From NCBI GenBank assembly GCA_964402905.1, contig CAYODU010000027.1:1-8651 (forward strand): 8,651 nt of DNA, given 5' to 3'. Below are positions 1 through 6,108 of the stretch, one piece after another. Position 1 is the first letter of the stretch. Each line of letters begins with the position of its first letter. The DNA is from JABIDZ01 sp964402905 (GTDB lineage: Archaea; Iainarchaeota; Iainarchaeia; Iainarchaeales; JAAZKV01). A model generated the notes under the pieces. It was not told the DNA's origin. It did no database searches and was given only the letters and a program-made list of their open reading frames with translations. A program made the translations under genes and the position numbers.

Positions 1-1
1 T

Positions 2-766
2 TATTATTTTTATAAACTCAAAAATGTATCCAGAAAAAATTCAAAAGAGATTTGGCTGACTTCACAGGACCTAGGTTGTTATGGTTTTGATATCGGAACA
101 AATCTTCCCAAACTGCTAAAATTACTTTTAAAAAATAAGGGCGATTATAGATTGCGTCTTGGAATGATGAATCCTAATAACTTTAAAAAAATTCGTTCTG
201 ATTTAATTCCTTTGTTTAATGATAAACGATTATATCGTTTTCTTCACTTGCCCGTGCAATCAGGCTCTGATAGAATATTAAAATTGATGAACAGAAAATA
301 TTCATCAAAAGAATTTCTTTCTTGTATTAACTTTGCTAGAAAAAGTTTTCCTGATATGACAATTTCGACTGACATAATTGTTGGTTTTCCTTCAGAAACG
401 GAAAAAGATTTTTTGGATTCAATAAAACTAATAAAAAAATCTAAAATAAATGTAATTAACATTTCGCGTTTTGGAAAAAGAAAAGGTACAACTGCTGAAA
501 AAATGCTTTTGCAGGTGAATGAAAATGAGAAGAAAAAGAGGAGCAAATACTTATCGGATTTTTCAAAAAACATGTTTTTGGATCAAAACAAGCCTTTTGA
601 GGGAAAAATTTTTTCTGTGCTTGTTTCAAAAAAAGCAAAAGATGGTTTCACAGCAAGAACAAATAGTTATCGTCCGATTCTTGTTAGTTCTGGTTTTGGA
701 GAATTTACAAGGGTAAAGATTACTAAAGCTTATTCCAACTTTTTTAAAGGGGGTTTTATTGGGTAA
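2..766 (+). CDS. tRNA methylthiotransferase, MiaB/CDKAL1 type (5' end missing)
   Basis: The reading frame is open from base 2 to the TAA at 764-766 and gives 254 residues, so the ATG at 152 is internal. The first part reads EIWLTSQDLGCYG, followed by the HLPVQSGSD, TDIIVGFPSET and ISRFGKRKGTTAEKM blocks. These are hallmarks of the radical-SAM methylthiotransferase family, whose archaeal and eukaryotic members convert t6A37 in tRNA to ms2t6A37 using two 4Fe-4S clusters. The last 60 or so residues, from about NKPFEGKIF onward, fit the C-terminal TRAM RNA-binding domain. The N-terminal UPF0004 domain and the CxxxCxxC radical-SAM cluster motif would lie before the window edge, so catalytic competence cannot be judged here. 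Family assignment is strong. The choice of t6A over i6A as substrate is inferred from the archaeal context. Confidence 0.9.
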   Translation, partial: YYFYKLKNVSRKNSKEIWLTSQDLGCYGFDIGTNLPKLLKLLLKNKGDYRLRLGMMNPNNFKKIRSDLIPLFNDKRLYRFLHLPVQSGSDRILKLMNRKYSSKEFLSCINFARKSFPDMTISTDIIVGFPSETEKDFLDSIKLIKKSKINVINISRFGKRKGTTAEKMLLQVNENEKKKRSKYLSDFSKNMFLDQNKPFEGKIFSVLVSKKAKDGFTARTNSYRPILVSSGFGEFTRVKITKAYSNFFKGGFIG

Positions 767-783
767 ATAGGGCATTCTAAACG

Positions 784-823
784 CTTTATTTTCTTTCTAA
801 GCTTGTTTTTTAAACTTTTTTTA
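784..823 (+). terminator. T-rich termination region after the methylthiotransferase gene
   Basis: Several T tracts follow the stop codon within about 60 bases, with no strong hairpin. Archaeal RNA polymerase can terminate at T-rich runs alone. The same stretch contains the TATA-like element of the next gene, so termination and initiation signals overlap here. The function is inferred. Confidence 0.35.
806..815 (+). promoter_or_regulatory. TATA-like box of the membrane protein gene
   Basis: The element TTTTTTAAAC is centred about 26 bases before the ATG at 837, the usual archaeal TATA-to-start-site distance. No Shine-Dalgarno site lies before the ATG, so transcription probably starts at or next to the start codon and gives a leaderless mRNA. 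Confidence 0.5.
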
Positions 824-836
824 ATGAATATATTTC

Positions 837-1640
837 ATGATTCAGCTTGTTTTAAAGAGAGCTATTGACGAGTACAGGGATAATATTAAAGTAATGCTAA
901 GTTTTGGAGTATTGTTTCTTTTTGTTGCGTTATTTGTTTTCTTTGAACAATTCTTTGTTTCTTCTGGAACAGTTTTCTTTTTGTTCAATGAATCACTCTT
1001 GGCGGTAGTTGGGCTAATTTTTGGGTTGGTTTTTTTGTATGTCTTTTCTTTTTTTGTTTCACTAACAGTTTATTCAGTAAAGAGAGATATGCAAAGAATT
1101 TCGCTTGATGTTTATTGGAACACTCTGATGAAGAAAGCTTCTCTTAAAATATTTTTGTTCTATCTTGCGATGACTCTGTTTGTTTACATTGTTTCATTTA
1201 TGGGTTTATTTTTTGGTTACTCAGTTATTGCAGGAATAATATGTTTCATAATTATTTTGCTTTTGATTTATGTTCCACAAAGTATTGTTCTTGATGAGCT
1301 CTCAATAAAAGATTCAATTTATGAGAGCATTGTTTTTTGGTTAAAGAATCCAATTGTTAGTATTGCAATAATTTTTATTGGAGCAATAATTCTGACAATT
1401 ATTCTTGCCATTGAATTTGCACTTGAATTACTTTCTTTGCCGGGGATAGTTGTATCCTTTGTTCTAGTGCTTATTTTCTTGGTTCCTTTTTTGGAACAGA
1501 TGAAATCTTATGCTTTTATTTTGAAATTTGATTTGATAAAACAGCCAGAAATACAGCGCTCAAAGATGGTTTATACTAAACCGGTAAAGATTGATGCAAT
1601 AAGATTAAGAGAAAAGCCTAAGAGTGGTTCAAAAATATAA
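837..1640 (+). CDS. polytopic membrane protein of unknown function
   Basis: The protein has 267 residues and is dominated by hydrophobic stretches. I count six likely transmembrane helices at about residues 19-41, 54-79, 104-125, 129-151, 172-195 and 202-221. The N-terminus (about 1-18) and a basic C-terminal tail (about 222-267) are hydrophilic. The loop between helices 4 and 5 reads VLDELSIKDSIYESIVFWLKNP. This resembles a conserved segment in a broad group of archaeal integral membrane proteins, often listed as DUF families, in which an amphipathic helix with Asp and Ser precedes a membrane helix. No enzymatic or transport motif is visible and I do not assign a function. The start at 837 is supported by a TATA-like box centred about 26 bases upstream and by the absence of a better start. 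The gene ends convergently with the NrdD-like gene on the other strand. Confidence 0.8.
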   Translation: MIQLVLKRAIDEYRDNIKVMLSFGVLFLFVALFVFFEQFFVSSGTVFFLFNESLLAVVGLIFGLVFLYVFSFFVSLTVYSVKRDMQRISLDVYWNTLMKKASLKIFLFYLAMTLFVYIVSFMGLFFGYSVIAGIICFIIILLLIYVPQSIVLDELSIKDSIYESIVFWLKNPIVSIAIIFIGAIILTIILAIEFALELLSLPGIVVSFVLVLIFLVPFLEQMKSYAFILKFDLIKQPEIQRSKMVYTKPVKIDAIRLREKPKSGSKI

Positions 1641-1658
1641 TTTATTAAATTTAATAAA
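1641..1658. repeat. 18-bp perfect AT palindrome directly after a stop codon
   Basis: TTTATTAAATTTAATAAA begins on the base after the membrane protein stop codon (TAA, 1638-1640) and is its own reverse complement. It sits between two convergent genes. It contains only A and T, so as RNA it would form a weak hairpin, and chance occurrence in this AT-rich background is possible. Confidence 0.5.
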
Positions 1659-1668
1659 AGTGCAAAGC

Positions 1669-1675
1669 AAAAAAA
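1669..1675 (-). terminator. T7 tract, candidate terminator of the NrdD-like gene
   Basis: Read on the minus strand this is a run of seven T about 70 bases past the stop codon of the NrdD-like gene. A further T5 run lies closer, at 1684-1688. The location between convergent genes fits a termination zone. The function is inferred from composition only. Confidence 0.35.
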
Positions 1676-1696
1676 CTGTTTCTAAAAAGCATATCC

Positions 1697-1720
1697 TTTT
1701 TTATCATTTTATTTTTTATT
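1697..1720 (+). terminator. T-rich tract, candidate terminator of the membrane protein gene
   Basis: Two T6 runs and a T4 run lie within 24 bases, starting 57 bases after the membrane protein stop codon. This is the usual look of a hairpin-independent archaeal terminator and it would stop transcription before the convergent gene. Confidence 0.4.
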
Positions 1721-1724
1721 AATT

Positions 1725-1784
1725 GAATTTTATTTGCTTAATTTTTTATCCAATGAATTCAATTTGCTTTACTTTTTTATCAAT
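1725..1784. repeat. imperfect 30-bp tandem duplication across a gene's 3' end
   Basis: Unit 1 (1725-1754) and unit 2 (1755-1784) are adjacent and match at 23 of 30 positions without gaps. The match improves with a one-base shift near the end of the unit. Unit 2 encodes the last residues of the minus-strand NrdD-like protein (KKVKQIEFIG, then stop). Read on past the TAA in the same frame, unit 1 gives KIKQIKFN, a recognisable copy of that tail. The stop codon therefore separates a retained copy from a non-coding one. Confidence 0.65.
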
Positions 1785-3284
1785 CAATTCGCCAACTTCT
1801 TTTATTGTTGTGGCTTTTCCAGTGAAACAACATTTTTTTGAGTTAAGGCATTCATCAAAATCAAGGGTATTTTGTGAGAGTACTTCTTTTTGTGTAAGAT
1901 TAGAAAAACGCTGTCTTATTTTTTCGCTAGATAAACCAAATAAGAGTTCTTCGGGAAAAAGTTTTGAAATTTCTTTGTATATTTTGTTTGCGAACTCGCC
2001 CGGTTTTGTATTGTAATATTCTCCGATTGTAAATAAGTTTGTTAGACCAATGGCAGTTTTTAACTGTTCTAAATCATATTCTTTAGAATAAGATTTATTT
2101 TTTAATAAAATTGTTTTTTCTTTTTTTAATAATTCTATTGTTTCTGCAGTTTCTTTCAAAGAATCAAAAAAACTCATTTCGTCATTTTCTTTTGCAATTT
2201 TTTCAAGATTAATGTTAACAAACAATCCAATTCCTTGTGTGGGTGAAAAGAATTTATTATTTAAGGGAAAAAATTCTGTGCCCGAATTATTTAGTATTAA
2301 AAAGTTTTTTCCTTTTGGCTCAATTAGTTTTAGTGAGTACTTTGAATCAACTCCAACAACACTATTTTTCATGCCTGACAAGCAACTTGACAACTTTGCA
2401 GCTAAAAGTCTTTTTTCTTTGTATTTTTCCATGGCGGTTGGGGTAAATAATTCGAGTGAAATTGAATAATTTTTTGGAATTAAAAGAAATTCTTTCATTA
2501 GTTCTGCTGCTTTTTTCGCCTGGCTTTCTTTCTTCAAAAGATTTGCACAAACAAATGTTATTCCGAACAAATTGGGTGGCAAACAAAAGTATTTTCTTTT
2601 TCTTAGAAGTTTTTTTGTATTCCACGCAATTGTTTTTTCAAAGCTTTCTTTTTCTTCTGCAATAAAAGAATATGAGAATGGTCTGTGAGAAAAACCTTCA
2701 ATATCTTCAATATGCATTAATCCGTTAAAATGCATTTCCCTAGCTTTTTTTGGAATGACAATAAGGGTATTGTATTCGCGAAGCATTTCTCCAGACATAG
2801 GCTCTTTCATAAGCATTTTTCTTATTTCATGTGTTGGTAAACCAACTCGGGTATAATTATTTCTTATTTCTTCAAAACCGTATGCGATTAATTTTGCATT
2901 AACTAATTCTCTTATTAGTCCTGTGTTAAGAAAATCTATTTTGGAATCTTTTATTAGATTCTCTACTTCTGCAGTAATTTTTTCAGCAACGCTTCTTGGA
3001 ATCTTTGTTTCTTTTAATAAAGAAGTTATTATATTTCCGCGATTAAAATTATTTATTACTTCATTTGAAGAATAAACTTTCATTTTGCTAAAGCGTTCAT
3101 AAATATTAGCTGCATTTGAATCAAGTTCTTTTAGCATCTCAAGAGCTTTTTCGCGTAATTTTTTTTCGTTGCCCGTGTCCATTTCTGAAAGAGTTTTTAT
3201 TATGCGAGTTATGGTCCACGGAGAAGCCTCAGCTTCCTGAATCTCTTTTGCGATCAATTGTATTTTTTCCTCAATTAGTGCCAT
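1746..3284 (-). CDS. NrdD-like ATP-cone protein, apparently lacking the glycyl-radical site
   Basis: The protein has 512 residues from the ATG at 3284. An N-terminal helical region of about 65 residues precedes an ATP-cone domain of about 90 residues. The ATP-cone is marked by KVYSSNEVINNFNRGNII, IPRSVAEKITAEVE, TGLIRELVNAKLIAYG and NNYTRVGLPTHEI. The ATP-cone binds ATP or dATP as an allosteric switch in ribonucleotide reductases and NrdR. The next segment, VIPKKAREMHFNGLMHIEDIEGF, matches the start of the class III (anaerobic) reductase barrel, and FVNINLEKIA and the LTNLFTIGEYY region also look NrdD-like. The protein is shorter than typical NrdD. I see no C-terminal glycyl-radical RxxGY-type motif and no pair of CxxC zinc motifs; the C-terminus instead carries ECLNSKKCCFTGK. 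It may be a regulatory or divergent homologue rather than an active reductase. The longer start at 3320 is less likely because that ATG abuts the TATA box. Confidence 0.75.
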   Translation of the reverse strand: MALIEEKIQLIAKEIQEAEASPWTITRIIKTLSEMDTGNEKKLREKALEMLKELDSNAANIYERFSKMKVYSSNEVINNFNRGNIITSLLKETKIPRSVAEKITAEVENLIKDSKIDFLNTGLIRELVNAKLIAYGFEEIRNNYTRVGLPTHEIRKMLMKEPMSGEMLREYNTLIVIPKKAREMHFNGLMHIEDIEGFSHRPFSYSFIAEEKESFEKTIAWNTKKLLRKRKYFCLPPNLFGITFVCANLLKKESQAKKAAELMKEFLLIPKNYSISLELFTPTAMEKYKEKRLLAAKLSSCLSGMKNSVVGVDSKYSLKLIEPKGKNFLILNNSGTEFFPLNNKFFSPTQGIGLFVNINLEKIAKENDEMSFFDSLKETAETIELLKKEKTILLKNKSYSKEYDLEQLKTAIGLTNLFTIGEYYNTKPGEFANKIYKEISKLFPEELLFGLSSEKIRQRFSNLTQKEVLSQNTLDFDECLNSKKCCFTGKATTIKEVGELIDKKVKQIEFIG

Positions 3285-3307
3285 TAATAGATTATTGTCA
3301 GAAATAA

Positions 3308-3317
3308 TTAAATATAA
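3308..3317 (-). promoter_or_regulatory. TATA-like box that decides the NrdD-like start codon
   Basis: On the minus strand TTATATTTAA lies 24-33 bases before the ATG at 3284, the expected spacing for a leaderless archaeal transcript. It falls just downstream of the alternative ATG at 3320, so a transcript from this promoter could not include that codon. This is why the shorter protein is preferred. Confidence 0.6.
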
Positions 3318-3349
3318 CATATTTCATTCATTTTTCAATACAAAAAAAA

Positions 3350-3367
3350 GCTTTTATTTCGAAAAGC
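3350..3367. promoter_or_regulatory. dyad between divergent genes, possible regulator site
   Basis: GCTTTT (3350-3355) and AAAAGC (3362-3367) form a 6-bp inverted repeat with a 6-base spacer, placed between the NrdD-like gene and the Lrp/AsnC gene. Lrp-family dimers bind short AT-rich dyads and often control their own promoter and a divergent neighbour. The dyad is short and the background AT-rich, so binding is only a suggestion. Confidence 0.3.
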
Positions 3368-3371
3368 AAAT

Positions 3372-3395
3372 AATTAATATGGCTTTTGTTTGTAA
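3372..3395 (+). promoter_or_regulatory. promoter block of the Lrp/AsnC gene with shared 13-mer
   Basis: AATTAATA (3372-3379) is a TATA-like element followed three bases later by CTTTTGTTTGTAA (3383-3395). The identical 13-mer follows a TATA-like element before the second Lrp-like gene, at 6364-6376. A start site about 27 bases after the TATA element gives a leader of about 40 bases. A second TATA-like option, TAATATTAAA at 3393-3402, would put the start near 3427. Confidence 0.4.
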
Positions 3396-3441
3396 TATTA
3401 AATGAGGTTTTTGTTTTTTGAACTAATTGGGGGTTTTTTGT

Positions 3442-3915
3442 TTGGTTGTTGCACTTGATAAAATTGATCACATTATTTTGCATGCTTTGCTTGAGGACGG
3501 AAGAGCTAGTTTCTCCGCTATTGCAAGGGAAACAAAGCTAACTGATGTAGCAATAAAAAAGCGTGTTGAATCACTGAAAAGAAGGGGAGTCATTTCTGGA
3601 ATTTCAGTTAATCTAAATTATAAGGCGCTTGGTTATGAAAACCCTATTTTTGTTCAGATACGTTCAGAAGTATCAAAACACAAAGATATAATAAAAAAAC
3701 TTGGCCTGATGGATTTTGTTTTAGAGTTATATCAAGTATTGGGAGAATATAATTTAATTGCAAAACTCATTGTTCCTAATCTTGAAACTGCGGAAAAATT
3801 TATTTCACAATTAGGTTTGATTGATGGAATAATTGATTTGAAAACAATGGTTGTTTTGTCTGAAATAAAAAAAGCGAGTACTCTTCCAAGCAGAACTCTT
3901 CAAAATAAAATTTGA
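3442..3915 (+). CDS. Lrp/AsnC family transcriptional regulator
   Basis: The protein has 157 residues from the TTG at 3442. Residues 5-50 read LDKIDHIILHALLEDGRASFSAIARETKLTDVAIKKRVESLKRRGVI. Shown in pieces, LDKID plus LLEDGRASFSAIA is the classic Lrp/AsnC winged helix-turn-helix opening, with the recognition helix around TDVAIKKRVESL. After a short linker (ISGISVNLNYKALGY), the C-terminal 85 residues have the alternating strands and helices of the RAM effector-binding and oligomerisation domain, including YQVLGEYNLIAKLIV. The start at 3442 is chosen because GGGGG at 3429-3433 sits eight bases upstream and the family opens a few residues before LDxID. The in-frame TTG at 3427 is an alternative and would add five residues. 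It diverges from the NrdD-like gene, which is therefore a plausible target alongside its own promoter. The effector is unknown. Confidence 0.88.
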   Translation: MVVALDKIDHIILHALLEDGRASFSAIARETKLTDVAIKKRVESLKRRGVISGISVNLNYKALGYENPIFVQIRSEVSKHKDIIKKLGLMDFVLELYQVLGEYNLIAKLIVPNLETAEKFISQLGLIDGIIDLKTMVVLSEIKKASTLPSRTLQNKI

Positions 3916-3930
3916 TTTGCTATGCAATCT

Positions 3931-3957
3931 TAATTTCGCTTATTTATTATTATTTTG
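3931..3957 (+). terminator. T-rich tract after the Lrp/AsnC gene
   Basis: A T- and A-rich run begins 15 bases after the TGA at 3913-3915 and includes CGCTTATTTATT. Similar CGCTT-plus-T-run stretches follow the methylthiotransferase and NFACT genes. A termination role is inferred. Confidence 0.3.
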
Positions 3958-3973
3958 ACGAATTATAACTTAC

Positions 3974-3981
3974 ATTTATAA
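3974..3981 (+). promoter_or_regulatory. TATA box of topA (leaderless start)
   Basis: ATTTATAA is centred 27 bases before the ATG at 4005 and no Shine-Dalgarno site is present. This predicts a leaderless topA mRNA and fixes the start codon. ATTTCATG at the start also matches the context of the membrane protein start at 837. Confidence 0.6.
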
Positions 3982-4004
3982 TTCCTTTTCACTCAAAACA
4001 TTTC

Positions 4005-6092
4005 ATGCAACTTATTATTTCAGAGAAAGCAATTGCGGGTGAAAGAATAGCTGCCTTGTTATCAAATAATAATTTTTCCCAGAAAAATTGTGCCGGAGCA
4101 AAAGTTTTTGAGTTTGAGTGGGGCGGAGTAGAAACAAGGCTAATACCTTTACGCGGGCACATAAGTGATGTTGAATTTCCAAAAGATTATTCTAACTGGA
4201 TAAATACTTCTCTTAACAGTTTGATTGATGCGCCTATTGTTTACACCGGAAAAGAATATAGAATAATTGATTGTATAAAAGAATCTGCCCCGGAAGCTGA
4301 TTTGATTGTGATTGCAACTGATGCTGACCGTGAAGGAGAATCAATTGGGCTTGAAGCTATTAATTATGCAAAAAAAACAAACAAAGAAATTGAAATCAAA
4401 AGAGCGTATTTTTCTGCCATAATAAAAGAGGATATTGAAAAATCTTTTTCTTCTCTTGAAAAGTTTGATTATAATTTTGCATTTTCTGCGGATGCACGCA
4501 GAGAAATTGATTTGATTTGGGGGGCAGTACTAACACGTTACTTGTCAATTACTTCAGGACAACTTGGAAAAAACTTTTTGAGCGTTGGGAGAGTTCAGAC
4601 TCCTACGCTTGCTCTTATTATTGATCGAGAGAAAGAAAGAATTGCTTTTCAGAAAAAAAATTATTGGGAAATTATTGCTCACTGCGAGAAAGGAAAAAAG
4701 TTTTTAGCAAATCATGTGCAGGATAAATTCTGGGAAAAAGAAAAGGCGCTTGTTGCTTTTAACAAGAATCCAAAGAAAGCTGTTGTGAATAAAATTGATA
4801 AAAAAATAATGAATTTAAAAAGACCCGTTCCTTTCAATACAACTGAATTTATTCGTGCGGCAACTGCAATAGGTCTTTCTGCTGGTAAAGCAATGAGCTT
4901 AGCTGAAACGCTTTACCAAAAAGGTTTTACTTCTTATCCGCGAACAGATAACAAAGCTTATCCAAAAAACCTTAATCTAAAAGAAATTCTTAACAAATTG
5001 GTTTCAGTACAGGCTCTAGTGGATGATGTACAAAAAGTTCTTTCGCAAAAACAAATCATTCCTTCGAAAGGAAAAGAAACAAAGGATCATCCTCCAATTT
5101 ATCCGGTTTCAGCTGTGCAAAAAAATTCTTTGAATCCTGATGAATGGAAAATATACGAATTAATTGTTAGGCGCTTTTTGGCTACGCTTAGTACTGATGC
5201 AAGGACAGAAAATGTAGTTGTTCTTTTTGATGCTGATGACGAACAATATGTTTCACGCGGACAGATTATTCTTGATGCTGGCTGGAAAGCGCTTTATCCG
5301 TATAGCAAATTGAGTGAAGTAATTCTTCCAGAATTAAGTGTTGGAGATGTTGTTAAAATTGAGAAGCTTGAATTATTGGAAAAAGAGACTCAGCCGCCAG
5401 GAAGGTATAGTCAGGGTTCTTTAATTAGATTAATGGAAAAATATAATCTTGGAACAAAGTCAACTCGCCCTGCAATAATACAAAAACTTTATTTGCGTAA
5501 ATATATTTCGGGTAGTAAGAGTATTGAACCAAGCGAAATTGCTTTTGCAGTTATTAATTCACTTGAAAAAAGTTGTGAGATTGTTACAAAGCCCGAGATG
5601 ACTGCCGAGCTTGAAAAAAACATGGATGAAATTGCCGCGGGTAAAAAAACACAGAAAGAAGTTGTTGATGATTCTGGAGAAAAACTCCACAAGATATTGG
5701 ACTTGCTTTTAAAAGATAAAAAAGGAGTTGCTTTAGAAATAAAAAGTTCTGTTTCTTCTTTGAAAGTTATTGCCAAGTGCGATAAATGTGCTGAAGGCGA
5801 TTTGATTATGCGTAAAGGAAAAACCGGAAAAAGATTTGTTGGTTGTTCAAGCTATCCCAAATGCAGTAATTCATATCCTTTGCCACAAAAAGGAAATGTT
5901 TTTTCAACAGAAGAAAAGTGTGTCGAGTGTGGTGCTCCAGTAATAAAAGTTAATACCGGTCGCTTCAATTACAAAATGTGTTTGAATATGACTTGTGTAA
6001 CAAAAAAAGATTGGGGCAAGAAAAAATCTTCACAGGCAGATAAAGACACTACTAAGGAAAAGAGTACTAAAGAAAAAGGTAGTAAAAAGTAA
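4005..6092 (+). CDS. topA: DNA topoisomerase I, archaeal type IA
   Basis: This 695-residue enzyme cuts one DNA strand through a 5'-phosphotyrosine link, passes the other strand and reseals, relaxing negative supercoils. The Toprim domain starts at once: LIISEKAIAGERIA contains the catalytic Glu7, and DADREGE supplies D106, D108 and E110 for Mg2+. SVGRVQTPTLALIIDREKE follows near residue 192. FTSYPRTDN carries the nucleophile Tyr311 and the assisting Arg313. PPGRYSQGSLIRLME and LGTKSTRPAII are the conserved later blocks. The C-terminus holds two zinc ribbons with C592, C595, C614 and C620, then C639, C642, C659 and C664. A lysine-rich tail of about 25 residues follows. Everything needed for catalysis is visible and the length is normal for archaeal members. 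The start is supported by the TATA box 27 bases upstream. The gene has its own promoter and faces no clear operon partner. Confidence 0.96.
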   Translation: MQLIISEKAIAGERIAALLSNNNFSQKNCAGAKVFEFEWGGVETRLIPLRGHISDVEFPKDYSNWINTSLNSLIDAPIVYTGKEYRIIDCIKESAPEADLIVIATDADREGESIGLEAINYAKKTNKEIEIKRAYFSAIIKEDIEKSFSSLEKFDYNFAFSADARREIDLIWGAVLTRYLSITSGQLGKNFLSVGRVQTPTLALIIDREKERIAFQKKNYWEIIAHCEKGKKFLANHVQDKFWEKEKALVAFNKNPKKAVVNKIDKKIMNLKRPVPFNTTEFIRAATAIGLSAGKAMSLAETLYQKGFTSYPRTDNKAYPKNLNLKEILNKLVSVQALVDDVQKVLSQKQIIPSKGKETKDHPPIYPVSAVQKNSLNPDEWKIYELIVRRFLATLSTDARTENVVVLFDADDEQYVSRGQIILDAGWKALYPYSKLSEVILPELSVGDVVKIEKLELLEKETQPPGRYSQGSLIRLMEKYNLGTKSTRPAIIQKLYLRKYISGSKSIEPSEIAFAVINSLEKSCEIVTKPEMTAELEKNMDEIAAGKKTQKEVVDDSGEKLHKILDLLLKDKKGVALEIKSSVSSLKVIAKCDKCAEGDLIMRKGKTGKRFVGCSSYPKCSNSYPLPQKGNVFSTEEKCVECGAPVIKVNTGRFNYKMCLNMTCVTKKDWGKKKSSQADKDTTKEKSTKEKGSKK

Positions 6093-6108
6093 GCATAAAA
6101 TTTAAACA

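Noticed and set aside
244..573. Open frame on the minus strand under the methylthiotransferase gene
   Set aside because: It lies entirely inside a strongly recognised gene, has low-complexity Phe/Ser-rich sequence and resembles no family.
1723..2016. Open frame of 97 residues opposite the NrdD-like gene's 3' end
   Set aside because: It is antisense to a recognised gene, rich in Phe, Ser and Ile as expected from reverse-complemented Lys/Glu-rich coding sequence, and has no start signal.
2212..2665. Several short frames on both strands inside the NrdD-like gene
   Set aside because: They are shadows of the coding frame, overlap one another and lack ribosome-binding or promoter signals.
3318..3320. 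Upstream ATG (minus strand) as the start of the NrdD-like gene
   Set aside because: It lies directly upstream of the TATA-like box used for the leaderless start at 3284. The 12 extra residues look unlike a conserved N-terminus.
5489..5776. Minus-strand frame of 95 residues inside topA
   Set aside because: It overlaps conserved topoisomerase sequence and has no family resemblance or start signal.
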